A stretch of DNA of 36,478 bases. Source: Rhodovastum atsumiense (GTDB lineage Bacteria; Pseudomonadota; Alphaproteobacteria; Acetobacterales; Acetobacteraceae). Below the pieces are notes generated by a model. The model was given only the letters and a program-made list of their open reading frames with translations. It ran no database searches and was not told the DNA's origin. Each line of letters opens with the position of its first letter. Within the stretch, counting starts at the first letter, position 1. Position numbers and translations under genes: made by a program. Location: assembly GCA_026225115.1 (NCBI GenBank), contig JAMFSE010000023.1, forward strand, positions 1 through 36,478, read 5' to 3'. Of this stretch, positions 8,492 through 16,530 are shown piece after piece.

Positions 8492-9337
8492 ATGGGAATT
8501 TTGTCCATACAGTCGCAGCTGGCCAGCGGTTATGTCGGGAATTCCGCGGCCGTGTTTGCGCTGCAGCGCCTGGGGCGGGAGGTTTGGCCGCTGCCGACGG
8601 TATTGCTGTCGCACCATCCGGCGCACGGCGGCGCGCAGGGCGGGCCGATCCCGATCGCGCTGCAGGCGATGGTTTTGGAAGGGCTGGCCGGGCGGGCGTG
8701 TTTCGGGCGCTGCGAGGCGGTGCTGTCGGGCTATCTCGGCCAGGCGGAGGCGGCGGATATTGTGCGCAGCGCCGTAGCGCAGGCGAAAGCGGGGACACCG
8801 GGGTCGGTATATCTATGCGATCCGGTTCTGGGCGATGATGGGCGGCTTTATGTCAACGCCGACATCGTCGGGCAGATGCGGGACCTGGCGGCGATGGCCG
8901 ATATTGTGACGCCGAACGGGTTTGAGCTGGGGCTGCTTACGCACAGTGAGCCCGGCACGCGGTGGGAGGCCCTGCAGGCGATGCGGGAAGTTCAGGCTAT
9001 GGGCCCGGGGATTGTGCTGCTGACGAGTTTTGTCGGCGCCGATACGCCGGCGGCGACGCTGGATGTGATGGCGTTGGACGCGACCGGCGCCTGGCGGTTG
9101 AATTTACGCAATCTCGGGCAGAAATTTTTCGGCGCCGGCGATTTGTTCGCGGCGATTTTCCTGGATGATTTTCTGGCGCGGCGGGATACCGCGGCGGCGA
9201 TGGGCTGCGCCTGTTCGGCGGTGCAGGCCGTGCTTGAGGCGACCGCAAGCGCGCGGGCCGATGAGCTGACTCTGATAGAGAGCCAGCATTTGTTCGGCCG
9301 GCCGCCAATTGTTTTTGTACCGGAACGGATTTCCTGA
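8492..9337 (+). CDS. pdxY: Pyridoxal kinase (PdxY/PdxK-like)
   Basis: A ribokinase-superfamily kinase that phosphorylates pyridoxal to pyridoxal 5'-phosphate in B6 salvage. The N terminus ILSIQSQLASGYVGNSAA and the downstream VWPLPTV match PdxY/PdxK, as do YLCDPVLGDDG and the C-terminal anion-hole and catalytic region KFFGAGDLFAAIF (GxGD with catalytic Asp). The ATG at 8492 was chosen because family members begin just before ILSIQS; an upstream in-frame ATG at 8456 with GGGGG before it would add 12 residues. Product 281 residues, normal length. It is divergent from lptF and probably monocistronic, with the CBS gene about 110 bases downstream. Confidence 0.88.
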   Translation: MGILSIQSQLASGYVGNSAAVFALQRLGREVWPLPTVLLSHHPAHGGAQGGPIPIALQAMVLEGLAGRACFGRCEAVLSGYLGQAEAADIVRSAVAQAKAGTPGSVYLCDPVLGDDGRLYVNADIVGQMRDLAAMADIVTPNGFELGLLTHSEPGTRWEALQAMREVQAMGPGIVLLTSFVGADTPAATLDVMALDATGAWRLNLRNLGQKFFGAGDLFAAIFLDDFLARRDTAAAMGCACSAVQAVLEATASARADELTLIESQHLFGRPPIVFVPERIS

Positions 9338-9447
9338 ACGCCGGGTTAATGCTGCAATGCAGAGGAATCGGATGGCGGCGCCGATGTTAATTTTGTTTGA
9401 TTACCCGAGGTTGAAGCGCCATAATCAGCTTTGAGGAGAATGACGTT

Positions 9448-9882
9448 ATGAATCTCGCGGCGATCTTGAAGTCCAAAGGCGGCTCGATATTGTCGGTGGG
9501 GCCCGCCACGCGGATTTCGGAAGTCATAAAAATACTGGCGGATAATCGCATCGGTGCTGTCCTTGTTTGCGAGGGCGATCAGCTGGCCGGAATTTTGAGC
9601 GAGCGCGATATTGTTCGCACGCTTGCCAGTTATGCCAGCGCCACCTTCGAGATGACGGCGGATCAGTTGATGACGCGGTCGCCGAAGATGACTTCACCGG
9701 AGACCACGGTGGCGGAAGCGATGGAAATGATGACCGATGGAAGGTTCCGGCATCTGCCCGTGGTCGAGAGCGGAAAACTGGTGGGGCTGGTGAGTATTGG
9801 GGATGTGGTTAAGGCCCGCCTCTCTCAACAAGAGCATGAAGTCGATAGCCTTCGCGCCTATGTCTCAGGCGGCGTCTCTTAG
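9448..9882 (+). CDS. CBS-domain pair protein
   Basis: A stand-alone CBS pair of 144 residues: the first repeat spans about residues 8-70 (ADNRIGAVLVCEGDQLAGIL then SERDIV), the second about 75-135 (DGRFRHLPVVESGKLVGLVS then IGDVVK). Such Bateman modules bind adenosyl nucleotides and report energy status; the partner is not evident here. A strong GAGGAG lies 6-8 bases before ATG 9448. The C terminus (LRAYVSGG) looks complete, but the TAG stop shares its last base with the first base of a 140-bp inverted-repeat element, so that element landed exactly at the gene end. Confidence 0.85.
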   Translation: MNLAAILKSKGGSILSVGPATRISEVIKILADNRIGAVLVCEGDQLAGILSERDIVRTLASYASATFEMTADQLMTRSPKMTSPETTVAEAMEMMTDGRFRHLPVVESGKLVGLVSIGDVVKARLSQQEHEVDSLRAYVSGGVS

Positions 9883-10021
9883 GGACTGTTTGAAAATGCG
9901 CTATGCTGGCCATCTGAGGCGCGGTTCTGCGCTCCTGGTCCTCACGGCCTGGAGGCCGCTCCGGTCCAGTTCTCGAAACACGCCCCAGCTGACTCAGCAC
10001 AGCACGTTTTGAAACAATCCC
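9882..10021. repeat. MITE-like imperfect inverted-repeat element
   Basis: The terminal 17 bases GGGACTGTTTGAAAATG (9882-9898) match the reverse complement of 10005-10021 at 14 of 17 positions. The inner arms remain partly complementary, so the whole 140 bases could fold into a long branched hairpin. No reading frame of note lies inside. This is the layout of a non-autonomous mobile element or a structured intergenic repeat. No clear target-site duplication is visible: GGGACT occurs at the left end and again just after the right end, which may be chance. Confidence 0.55.
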
Positions 10022-10042
10022 GGGACTTGGGCTTTTAAATCT

Positions 10043-10366
10043 TCATGAGGGTGGGGGAGCCGCAGTTGGAGGTAGGGCCGCGGTCTTGGGGTCGCCTTTT
10101 TGCCAGGGCGGGTTGCCCAGGTTGACCTGCTTGGGGGTGGTGGTGGTGGCGGTGAGCGAGCCGATTCCGGCGCCGATGCCGGCACCGACAACCACGCCGA
10201 TTGGGCCGCCGATGATTCCTATTACAGCGCCGGTGGCAGCCCCCCCGGCAGCGCCGCCGGATAGGCGGCCCGGCTGGCTCTTGCCGCAACCACCGAGCGC
10301 CAGCGGGGTCAGAATCGTCGCAATGGCTGCCAAGGGCATGAATCTGCGGTTAAAATATAAGTCCAT
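10043..10366 (-). CDS. Small glycine-zipper lipoprotein
   Basis: A 107-residue predicted lipoprotein. A short basic start is followed by a hydrophobic stretch and the lipobox LGGC at about residues 24-27, then a Gly/Ala-rich zipper segment (AAGGAATGAVIGIIGGPIG) that could span or insert in a membrane, and a Pro/Ala-rich tail. Similar small lipoproteins occur in many proteobacteria, often of the 17-kDa surface antigen or YMGG type, but no precise role can be given. A strong GGAGGA lies about 10 bases before the ATG. It is divergent from mscL across 183 bases. Confidence 0.7.
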   Translation of the reverse strand: MDLYFNRRFMPLAAIATILTPLALGGCGKSQPGRLSGGAAGGAATGAVIGIIGGPIGVVVGAGIGAGIGSLTATTTTPKQVNLGNPPWQKGDPKTAALPPTAAPPPS

Positions 10367-10549
10367 CCGCTTTCGTCCTCCGAGTGGAATCGAACTCGCG
10401 TTACCTCACACCCGAGTCGAGCCGGGCAAGCATTAATCTCTCAGATGACGAAAACCTCACCTTTGCGCCGATTTGCCATGTTCCGGCGAACCGCTTTAGC
10501 GTGGCTGTAGAATCACCGCGGTGAATTGTAAGCAAAGGGAGTTTTACGG

Positions 10550-10996
10550 ATGTCACAGGTTCTCAAATCGGTAAAAACGCCTGCCTGGGTCGATGAGTTC
10601 AAGGCGTTCATCATGCGCGGCAACGTCGTTGATCTGGCGGTCGGCGTCGTCATCGGCGCGGCGTTTACCGGGATCGTCGGCAGCCTGGTGAAGGATATGA
10701 TCACGCCGCTGATCGGGCTGGTCTCGGGCGGGGTGGATTTCTCGAACCTGTTCGTCACGCTGAAGGGGCCGGTTGAGCCGACGCTGGCCGATGCGGTGAA
10801 GGCCGGGTCGGTGACGCTGAATTACGGCGTGTTTTTGAACGCCGTGATCAATTTTATGATCGTGGCGTTTGCGATCTTCTGGCTGGTGCGGCTGGTGTCG
10901 AAAGTTTATAAGTCGCCGCCGCCGGCGGATCCGGCGCCGACGCCGACGGAGAGCCTGTTGGGCGAGATACGTGATTTACTGAAGACCAAAGCTTAG
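10550..10996 (+). CDS. mscL: Large-conductance mechanosensitive channel MscL
   Basis: A 148-residue MscL that opens under membrane tension to release solutes on hypo-osmotic shock. The N-terminal amphipathic helix and TM1 carry FKAFIMRGNVVDLAVGVVIG, the family signature with the glycine-rich pore-lining face; TM2 is near residues 85-110 (FLNAVINFMIVAFAIFWLV), followed by a short linker and a C-terminal helix (LLGEIRDLLKTK). The ATG has GGGAG upstream. A hairpin follows 8 bases after the stop. Length and motifs are typical. Confidence 0.95.
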   Translation: MSQVLKSVKTPAWVDEFKAFIMRGNVVDLAVGVVIGAAFTGIVGSLVKDMITPLIGLVSGGVDFSNLFVTLKGPVEPTLADAVKAGSVTLNYGVFLNAVINFMIVAFAIFWLVRLVSKVYKSPPPADPAPTPTESLLGEIRDLLKTKA

Positions 10997-11000
10997 GAAG

Positions 11001-11052
11001 GCACTTCTTTTTAAAAAAAAGAACCGGGCCGCCGGTGCGGCAAAAAACTTTT
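11001..11052 (+). terminator. AT-rich 3'-end hairpin after mscL (copy A)
   Basis: An 8-bp stem TTCTTTTT/AAAAAGAA (11005-11023) begins 8 bases after the mscL stop, and GCAAAAAACTTTT follows at 11040-11052. The same layout occurs at three other gene ends in this window. A terminator or 3'-end stabiliser role is inferred. Confidence 0.55.
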
Positions 11053-11117
11053 ATAATTCTGGGCCATGGGCGTTGGCGCCGCCACAGCCCATGCCCCAGA
11101 TTCAAAAAAGTTTTTGC
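11040..11117. repeat. Long inverted repeat between two convergent genes
   Basis: Outer arms GCAAAAAACTTTT (11040-11052) and its near complement (11104-11117) enclose a second dyad, CTGGGCCATGGGC against GCCCATGCCCCAG with one mismatch. The whole segment could form one hairpin of about 35 bp per arm. It lies between mscL and the FGGY kinase gene and probably acts as a two-way transcription barrier. Confidence 0.6.
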
Positions 11118-11140
11118 ATCGCTTTTTTCAAAAAGCGACT
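11104..11140 (-). terminator. 3'-end hairpin overlapping the kinase stop codon (copy B)
   Basis: The stem TCGCTTTTT/AAAAAGCGA (11119-11138) has the TGA stop of the FGGY kinase gene at its tip, so the last codons of the gene are part of the hairpin. On the minus strand it is followed by GCAAAAACTTTTTT, as in the other copies. Confidence 0.6.
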
Positions 11141-12669
11141 GCTTGGCTGAGCGCGTGCAGCTGATGGCTTAGCGGCGCTATGGCGGCTTGGGCCTGTTTG
11201 TAGATGTTGAAAAGTTCCGTGTAGAATTCGTGAGTTTTTGGGTCTGGGGCGGTTTGGTCCAGTAGTCTCACGCATTTCGCCAGGGCGTCGGCGGGGGAGG
11301 CGAAGATGCCGGTGCCGATGCCGGCGATGAGCGCTGCACCGAAGGAGGCGTCGCCGGATTCAGTGCGCTCCACGGTCAGGCCGGTGACATCGGCGATGAT
11401 CTGGCGCCAAAGCGCGCTGCGGGCGCCGCCGCCCATCAGGCGGATGGTGCCGAAGCTGAGGCCCAGAGCGCGGGCGGATTCGAGCAGGTCGCGGATGGAG
11501 AAGGCGATGCCTTCGTACAAGGCGCGGGCAAAATGGGCGCGGTTATGGGAGATGGTGAGGCCGATGAAATCGGCGCGCAGCAGCGGGTCCCAATAGGGCG
11601 CGCGCTCGCCCTGCAGGTAGGGGTGGAACAGCAAGCCGCTTGAGCCGGGCTGGATGGTTGCGGCGAGTTGATCCATTTCGCCGAAACCGCCCGCTGCAAA
11701 CATCTGGTCGCGCAGCCAGCGGTGGGCGGAGGCGCAGGAATTGGTGCCGGTGGCGGTGTAGTACAGGCCGTCGATGATATGCGGGTAGCAGGAGATCGGC
11801 GGGTTTACGCTGGGGCCGGAGGTTGCCAGGAACAGCACGCCGGCGGTGGCGAGCTTGACGGCGCCGATGCCGGGCGCGTCCGCGCCGATGCCGAAGAATT
11901 CGACGGTGGTGTCGTTGGAGGAGCAGACAACCGGGGTGCCGGCGGCGAGGCCGGTCTGCTCGGCCGCTTGCGCTGTAACCGTGCCGACAATGTCCGTGGC
12001 TTTGACGACGGGCGGCAGGGTGGACGCATCCCAGCCGATGAGGTCGCAGATTTCCGGGGACCAGGATCTGGTGCGGTCATCGGCCATCAGGGCGCCGATG
12101 ACGTCGCTGTAGTCGGTCTCCCAGCTGCCGGTGAGGCGCGAGCGCAGATAATCCTTGGCGAGGTAGAGGCGTGTGACGCTGGCGATGGCGTGCGGTTCGT
12201 GTTTTTGCAGCCAGGCCAGCATGGCCAGCGTCCAGGTGGGGTTGGCACGGTTGAGCGAGGTGGCGATGATCATGTCGCCGGCGCTTGCGTGCAAATCGGC
12301 GGCCTCGGTAGCACTTCGCTGGTCGTTCCACATGATGGCGGGGCGGATGACGCTGCCCTCTGCATCCGTGAGGACCGGAATATGGGCGCCGGCGGACACG
12401 CCGATGCCGGCGATGGCGGCGGGTGCGATGCCGGCGGCGGCGATGGCCTGCGGGACCGCGTCGCAAAGGGCGGCGAACCATTCCGCCGGCTCCTGTTCCG
12501 ACCAGCCGAAATGCGGGACATAGGTGGTGATGGGCGCGCTCGCTTCGCCGGCGACGGCGCCGGTTTGCGTGATGATGGTGGCCTTGAGGCTGCCGGCCCC
12601 GAGGTCGATGCCGAGAAGATATGCGCCCAAAGTTTTGCCCTTTGACGATGGTTGGTTGAGGGGTATCAT
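11128..12669 (-). CDS. FGGY-family carbohydrate kinase (xylulokinase-like)
   Basis: A 513-residue sugar kinase with two actin-like domains. The first phosphate loop is GIDLGAGSLKATI near residues 19-31; IMWNDQRS fits the sugar-binding region; the catalytic Asp is expected in SSNDTTVEFFGIG; the ATP-binding LMGGGARSALWRQI lies in the C-terminal half, with SGDASFGAALIAG after it. Closest in feel to xylulokinases, but the sugar is not certain. The ATG at 12669 is only 6 bases from the first ATG of the divergent oxygenase, so an internal start such as TTG 12630 with AAGGGC before it is possible. No transporter or isomerase for a sugar pathway lies beside it. Confidence 0.85.
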   Translation of the reverse strand: MIPLNQPSSKGKTLGAYLLGIDLGAGSLKATIITQTGAVAGEASAPITTYVPHFGWSEQEPAEWFAALCDAVPQAIAAAGIAPAAIAGIGVSAGAHIPVLTDAEGSVIRPAIMWNDQRSATEAADLHASAGDMIIATSLNRANPTWTLAMLAWLQKHEPHAIASVTRLYLAKDYLRSRLTGSWETDYSDVIGALMADDRTRSWSPEICDLIGWDASTLPPVVKATDIVGTVTAQAAEQTGLAAGTPVVCSSNDTTVEFFGIGADAPGIGAVKLATAGVLFLATSGPSVNPPISCYPHIIDGLYYTATGTNSCASAHRWLRDQMFAAGGFGEMDQLAATIQPGSSGLLFHPYLQGERAPYWDPLLRADFIGLTISHNRAHFARALYEGIAFSIRDLLESARALGLSFGTIRLMGGGARSALWRQIIADVTGLTVERTESGDASFGAALIAGIGTGIFASPADALAKCVRLLDQTAPDPKTHEFYTELFNIYKQAQAAIAPLSHQLHALSQAVAF

Positions 12670-12675
12670 GGCTGC

Positions 12676-13701
12676 ATGCCAGATACCATTGAACTCGACC
12701 CGGGATTGATCGCCAAGCGGGTCAGCATGACTGAAATCCCCGTGATCGATATTGGACCGCTGCTGTCCGGCGATGCAAAGGCGCGGGCCGGGATTGCGGC
12801 GCAGATCGGCGCTGCGTGCCGGAACATCGGGTTTTTCTACATCGTCAACCATGGTGTGGAAGCTGCACTCGTGGACGCGGTTTTTGCGGAGGCGAAGCGG
12901 TTTTTTGAGCAGTCGGCGGCGGCGAAGGCCGGGATTGCAATTGAGCAGTCGAATTTCCACCGCGGCTATTTCAAAATGGGCGGGGAGAATCTGGATCCGG
13001 CCAAGCAGAAAGCCGATGGCGATTTGAAGGAAGGGATCAAGATCGGGCGGGATCTGGGCGCCGATCATCCGCTGGTGCAGGCGGGCACGCCGCTGCATGG
13101 GCCGAACCAGTGGCCGCAGGATTTGCCCGGCTGGCGCGAGACCATGCAGGCATATTACGACGTGATGGAGGCGCTGGGGCGCAGGCTGATGCAGGCCTTT
13201 GCAATGGCGCTGGGGCTGGATGAAAACTATTTCGACCATTGGCTGAACACGCCGATGACGACGCTGGGATTGCTGCATTACCCGCCGCAGGTGGGGCGGA
13301 TTACCGAGGCGCAGATCGGTGCCGGGGCGCATTCCGATTACGGCTGTCTGACCATGCTGGCGCAGGATGCGGCGGGCGGGTTGCAGGTTCGCAATGCCGG
13401 TGGCGAGTGGATCGACGCGCCGCCGGTTAAGGGCAGTTTTGTTGTCAATATCGGTGACATGATGGAGCGCTGGACGAACGGCGTTTTTACATCGACATTG
13501 CACCGGGTGGTGAACGTTTCGGGCGGCGAGCGCTATTCCATCCCGTATTTCTTCGACCCGGATTTTGACGCCGAGGTGGTGTGTCTGGAAACCTGCCTGG
13601 CGCCCGGCCAGGTTGCAAAATATCCGCCGACGACCTCCGGACGGCATTTGCTGGATATGATCAATGCTTCCTTTGAGTACCACAAGGACAAAACAGGCTA
13701 G
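12676..13701 (+). CDS. 2-oxoglutarate/Fe(II)-dependent oxygenase, isopenicillin N synthase-like
   Basis: An iron- and 2-oxoglutarate-dependent oxygenase of the DIOX_N plus 2OG-FeII_Oxy type. The N-terminal domain starts IPVIDIGPLLSGD and contains GFFYIVNHG; the metal ligands are His and Asp in AHSDYGCLTMLAQD and a second His in STLHRVVN, and the Arg in ERYSIPYF would bind 2-oxoglutarate. All expected catalytic residues are present. Family starts usually lie just before IPVIDIG, so ATG 12727 (324 residues) is a good alternative to ATG 12676. Substrate unknown; the family includes ethylene-forming enzyme and many small-molecule hydroxylases. Divergent from the FGGY kinase with almost no spacer. 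Confidence 0.85.
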   Translation: MPDTIELDPGLIAKRVSMTEIPVIDIGPLLSGDAKARAGIAAQIGAACRNIGFFYIVNHGVEAALVDAVFAEAKRFFEQSAAAKAGIAIEQSNFHRGYFKMGGENLDPAKQKADGDLKEGIKIGRDLGADHPLVQAGTPLHGPNQWPQDLPGWRETMQAYYDVMEALGRRLMQAFAMALGLDENYFDHWLNTPMTTLGLLHYPPQVGRITEAQIGAGAHSDYGCLTMLAQDAAGGLQVRNAGGEWIDAPPVKGSFVVNIGDMMERWTNGVFTSTLHRVVNVSGGERYSIPYFFDPDFDAEVVCLETCLAPGQVAKYPPTTSGRHLLDMINASFEYHKDKTG

Positions 13702-13824
13702 GGCGGAAGAATATTTCGCTCTCGACATTGTGAGCCGGAACTTCTACTGCTGAGAGGTTCGGCTGGTGGGTTTGCTGCTAATGGACTGGAGATTAATAAG
13801 ACGCCCTCACAGGATCTAGACATC
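13702..13824 (+). promoter_or_regulatory. Upstream region of the phytochrome gene
   Basis: These 123 bases separate the oxygenase stop from the TTG start of the phytochrome gene and must hold its leader. AGGAT about 11 bases before the TTG is the only ribosome-binding candidate. The phytochrome frame stays open upstream through LEINKTPSQDLDI without an ATG, so a longer product from an unusual start is possible. No strong promoter hexamers were found. Confidence 0.3.
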
Positions 13825-16530
13825 TTGGCCAACGCGATTGCGCAGCCGGACGATGCCGCTACGGTTTGTTCCCGTGAGCCCATTTCCACGCCTGGAACCA
13901 TTCAGCCGCACGGAGCCTTGCTGGCGCTGGACCCGAAATCGGGCTTTGCGGTTGTGATCGTCAGCGCGAATGCGGATCCATATTTCTTTGGTTTGGCCAG
14001 GCCCGAGGATTTGTTCGGCCGTCGCGTCAAAGAATTGTTCGGCCCTGAGTTCGAAGCAGAGATGCACCGGCGGCTGCGCAACGACCAACTGCGCGGCGCG
14101 GCGCCGTGGAAATTCACGCTGCAGCGGCGTGGCATGGCGGCGCTGGATGTGGCGATGCATCTGCAGGCCGGGCTGGTACTGGTTGAGGTTCAACTGCACT
14201 TCGAGGTGGCGGACGCGCTGCTAACGGGGCGTCAGTTAGAGAAGGCGCTGTACGATCTAAACGGCGCGCGTAACGATTTGACTGAGCTCGCGAGACGCAC
14301 CGCCGCCGGTATTCGCATGATTACCGGATATGAGCGGGTTTTGATTTACCGGTTCGATGCCGATTGGCACGGCCAGGCGATTGCCGAGGACAAGGCTGCG
14401 GACTGGGCGCAGTCGCTCGATGGGCTGCATTTTCCGGCCGGCGATATTCCGGTTCAGGCGCGCGCGCTCTACCGCATTAATAGACTGCGCTGGGTGCCCG
14501 ATAGGGATTCGGTCCGGGTTGCGCTGCTGGTCAGCCCGCATTGGGAAAACCCCGCTGCCGCCAACGCGGTTGATCTTTCGTTTGCGAAATTGCGTAGCCA
14601 GTCGCCGGTGCATTTGCAGTATCATCGCAATATGGGCGTCAACGGCGCGATGTCGATCTCCATTATGAATGATGACATCTTATGGGGGCTGGTGGTGTGC
14701 CATCACCGGCAGACGCATTATCCGGACCCGGGTGCGCGCGCTGCTGCTGCTGTGCTGACGGAGGTTTTTGCGCTGCGCGTGAATGCCGCCGAGCAGGGCA
14801 ATACCGAGGCTGCCCGGCGGGCCGATTTGAAACGCCTGAACCAGTTGTTGACGCAGATGGCAGAGTCCGACCGGTATGAGCATGCTTTGGCCAATGCCGA
14901 GGTGACGATTGCGGATTTGTTCGCCTGCACCGGCGCCGCGGTGTTGAGCGGGAGTGACATAACCCGCCTCGGCAATACGCCGCCTGCGGATATTATCGGC
15001 GAGCTGGCGCTCTGGCTGAGCGCGCATCATGCCGGCGCCCGGCTGTTCGAGACCGAGAACATGTCCAAGCTGTGGCCGACATGGACTCCGCATGCGGCGA
15101 CCGCGAGCGGCGTGCTGGCGGTGTTTCTGGGCGGCACCGACATGCTGCTGTGGTTCCGCCCCGAGGAGCCGCATCTGGTGAGCTGGGGCGGCAATCCGTA
15201 CAAGGCAATGGAGACGGGGGCGACCCTGCTGCCGCGGCGCTCCTTCGACCGCTGGGTTGATACAAAACACGGACACGCCCGGCCCTGGCTGGCCTGGGAG
15301 CTGGAAATTGCCGAATCGCTGCGGCATGGCATCACCGATGTGATCGTGCGCAGCCTGCGCCGGATTGCCGAGTTGAATGACCAGCTGCGGCAGGCGCAGA
15401 AGATGGAGGCCGTCGGCCAGCTGACCGGCGGAATCGCACATGATTTCAACAATCTGCTGGCCGGCGTCTCGGGCAGCCTGGAGTTGATGCAAAATCGTAT
15501 TGACCAGGGCAGGTTCGATGAGGTTGGGCCGCATGTGACCGCGGCGATGGGCGCGGCCGAGCGGGCGACGTCGCTGGTGAACCGGCTGCTGTCTTTCTCG
15601 CGCCGGCAGACGCTGGACCCGCAGCCGGTCGATCTTGCAGCGCTGCTCTCTGCCACGGGCGAGTTGATCGGCAGGGCGGTCGGGCCCGCGATTACGATCG
15701 AGATGACGGTGGGCGAGGATGCCTGGATGGCGCATTGCGATTCCAACCAGCTCGATAATGCCTTGCTCAACCTGGTGATCAATGCCCGCGATTCGATGCC
15801 GCACGGCGGGCGGATTTCCATTGCAACCGAGAATGTCGAGGTCGATGCCGAGGCCGATAGGCTGAGTTACGAGGTGACGCCTGGGCAGTATGTCGTATTG
15901 TCGGTGGCCGATAGCGGCGCCGGCATGTCGGCGGAAATCGTCTCGCGGGTGTTCGAGCCGTTTTTTACCACCAAGCCGCTGGGCGAGGGGACCGGGCTTG
16001 GGCTTTCCATGGTGTATGGGTTCGTCAAGCAGTCGCAGGGGCATGTCGGGATTTCAAGTGCGCCGGGACAGGGGACGACGGTGCGGATTTATCTGCCGCG
16101 GTATGCCGGGGAGGAGGCGCCGTTGGCGGCGCCGGGCGGTATTGTTGCGGGCGCGCCGGCGGCGTCCGGCACAGGCAGGATTTTGGTGGTCGATGACGAG
16201 GCGATGCTGCGGATAGTGTTCGCGGAGGCGCTCTCGGATCTGGGCTATACCGTGCATGCGGCGGCGGACGGCGCGGCGGCGATGAAAATTCTGCAGTCGC
16301 CGGAAAAGATCGATTTGCTGCTGACCGATGTGGGGCTGCCGGGCGGCATGAACGGGCGGCAGCTGGCGGATGCGGCGCATGTATTTTTGCCCGAGCTCGC
16401 GGTGTTGTTTGTCACCGGCTATGCGGAGAACAGCCTGCTGCGCAAGGGCGGCCTCGGGCCGCGCATGGCGGTGATGACGAAGCCGTTCGGGCTGGATGTG
16501 CTGGCGGAGCGCGTGCGGTCGATGCTGTGA
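13825..16530 (+). CDS. bphP: Bacteriophytochrome hybrid histidine kinase
   Basis: A 901-residue red/far-red photoreceptor. The PAS domain starts with the biliverdin-attaching cysteine C15 (VCSREPISTPGTIQPHG). The GAF domain has D207 in FPAGDIP, H263 in SPVHLQY and H293/H294 in VCHH, which line the chromophore. The PHY domain has the tongue-like FRPEEPHLVSWGGNP and PRRSFDRWV. Kinase parts follow: HisKA with phospho-acceptor H539 in GGIAHDFNN, then HATPase with NLVINARDSM and GTGLGLSMVYG. A C-terminal receiver domain has D835 in LLTDVGLPGG, making this a hybrid kinase. The start is TTG. Its stop overlaps the GTG start of the heme oxygenase, which supplies the chromophore. The output partner is not in the window. 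Confidence 0.95.
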   Translation: MANAIAQPDDAATVCSREPISTPGTIQPHGALLALDPKSGFAVVIVSANADPYFFGLARPEDLFGRRVKELFGPEFEAEMHRRLRNDQLRGAAPWKFTLQRRGMAALDVAMHLQAGLVLVEVQLHFEVADALLTGRQLEKALYDLNGARNDLTELARRTAAGIRMITGYERVLIYRFDADWHGQAIAEDKAADWAQSLDGLHFPAGDIPVQARALYRINRLRWVPDRDSVRVALLVSPHWENPAAANAVDLSFAKLRSQSPVHLQYHRNMGVNGAMSISIMNDDILWGLVVCHHRQTHYPDPGARAAAAVLTEVFALRVNAAEQGNTEAARRADLKRLNQLLTQMAESDRYEHALANAEVTIADLFACTGAAVLSGSDITRLGNTPPADIIGELALWLSAHHAGARLFETENMSKLWPTWTPHAATASGVLAVFLGGTDMLLWFRPEEPHLVSWGGNPYKAMETGATLLPRRSFDRWVDTKHGHARPWLAWELEIAESLRHGITDVIVRSLRRIAELNDQLRQAQKMEAVGQLTGGIAHDFNNLLAGVSGSLELMQNRIDQGRFDEVGPHVTAAMGAAERATSLVNRLLSFSRRQTLDPQPVDLAALLSATGELIGRAVGPAITIEMTVGEDAWMAHCDSNQLDNALLNLVINARDSMPHGGRISIATENVEVDAEADRLSYEVTPGQYVVLSVADSGAGMSAEIVSRVFEPFFTTKPLGEGTGLGLSMVYGFVKQSQGHVGISSAPGQGTTVRIYLPRYAGEEAPLAAPGGIVAGAPAASGTGRILVVDDEAMLRIVFAEALSDLGYTVHAAADGAAAMKILQSPEKIDLLLTDVGLPGGMNGRQLADAAHVFLPELAVLFVTGYAENSLLRKGGLGPRMAVMTKPFGLDVLAERVRSML

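Noticed and set aside
10378-10405. tRNA-like T-arm (GAGTTCGATTCC on the minus strand) before the lipoprotein gene
   Set aside because: No matching acceptor, D or anticodon arms and no CCA; it is more likely the leader of the lipoprotein mRNA ending in GGAGGA.
12727-13728. Upstream extension of the FGGY kinase frame to 866 codons
   Set aside because: The extra part is antisense to the 2OG oxygenase; kinase homology begins near 12620.
14680-16044. A 454-codon minus-strand frame inside the phytochrome gene
   Set aside because: Antisense to well-defined PHY and kinase domains; composition of a shadow (Arg/His/Gln-rich).
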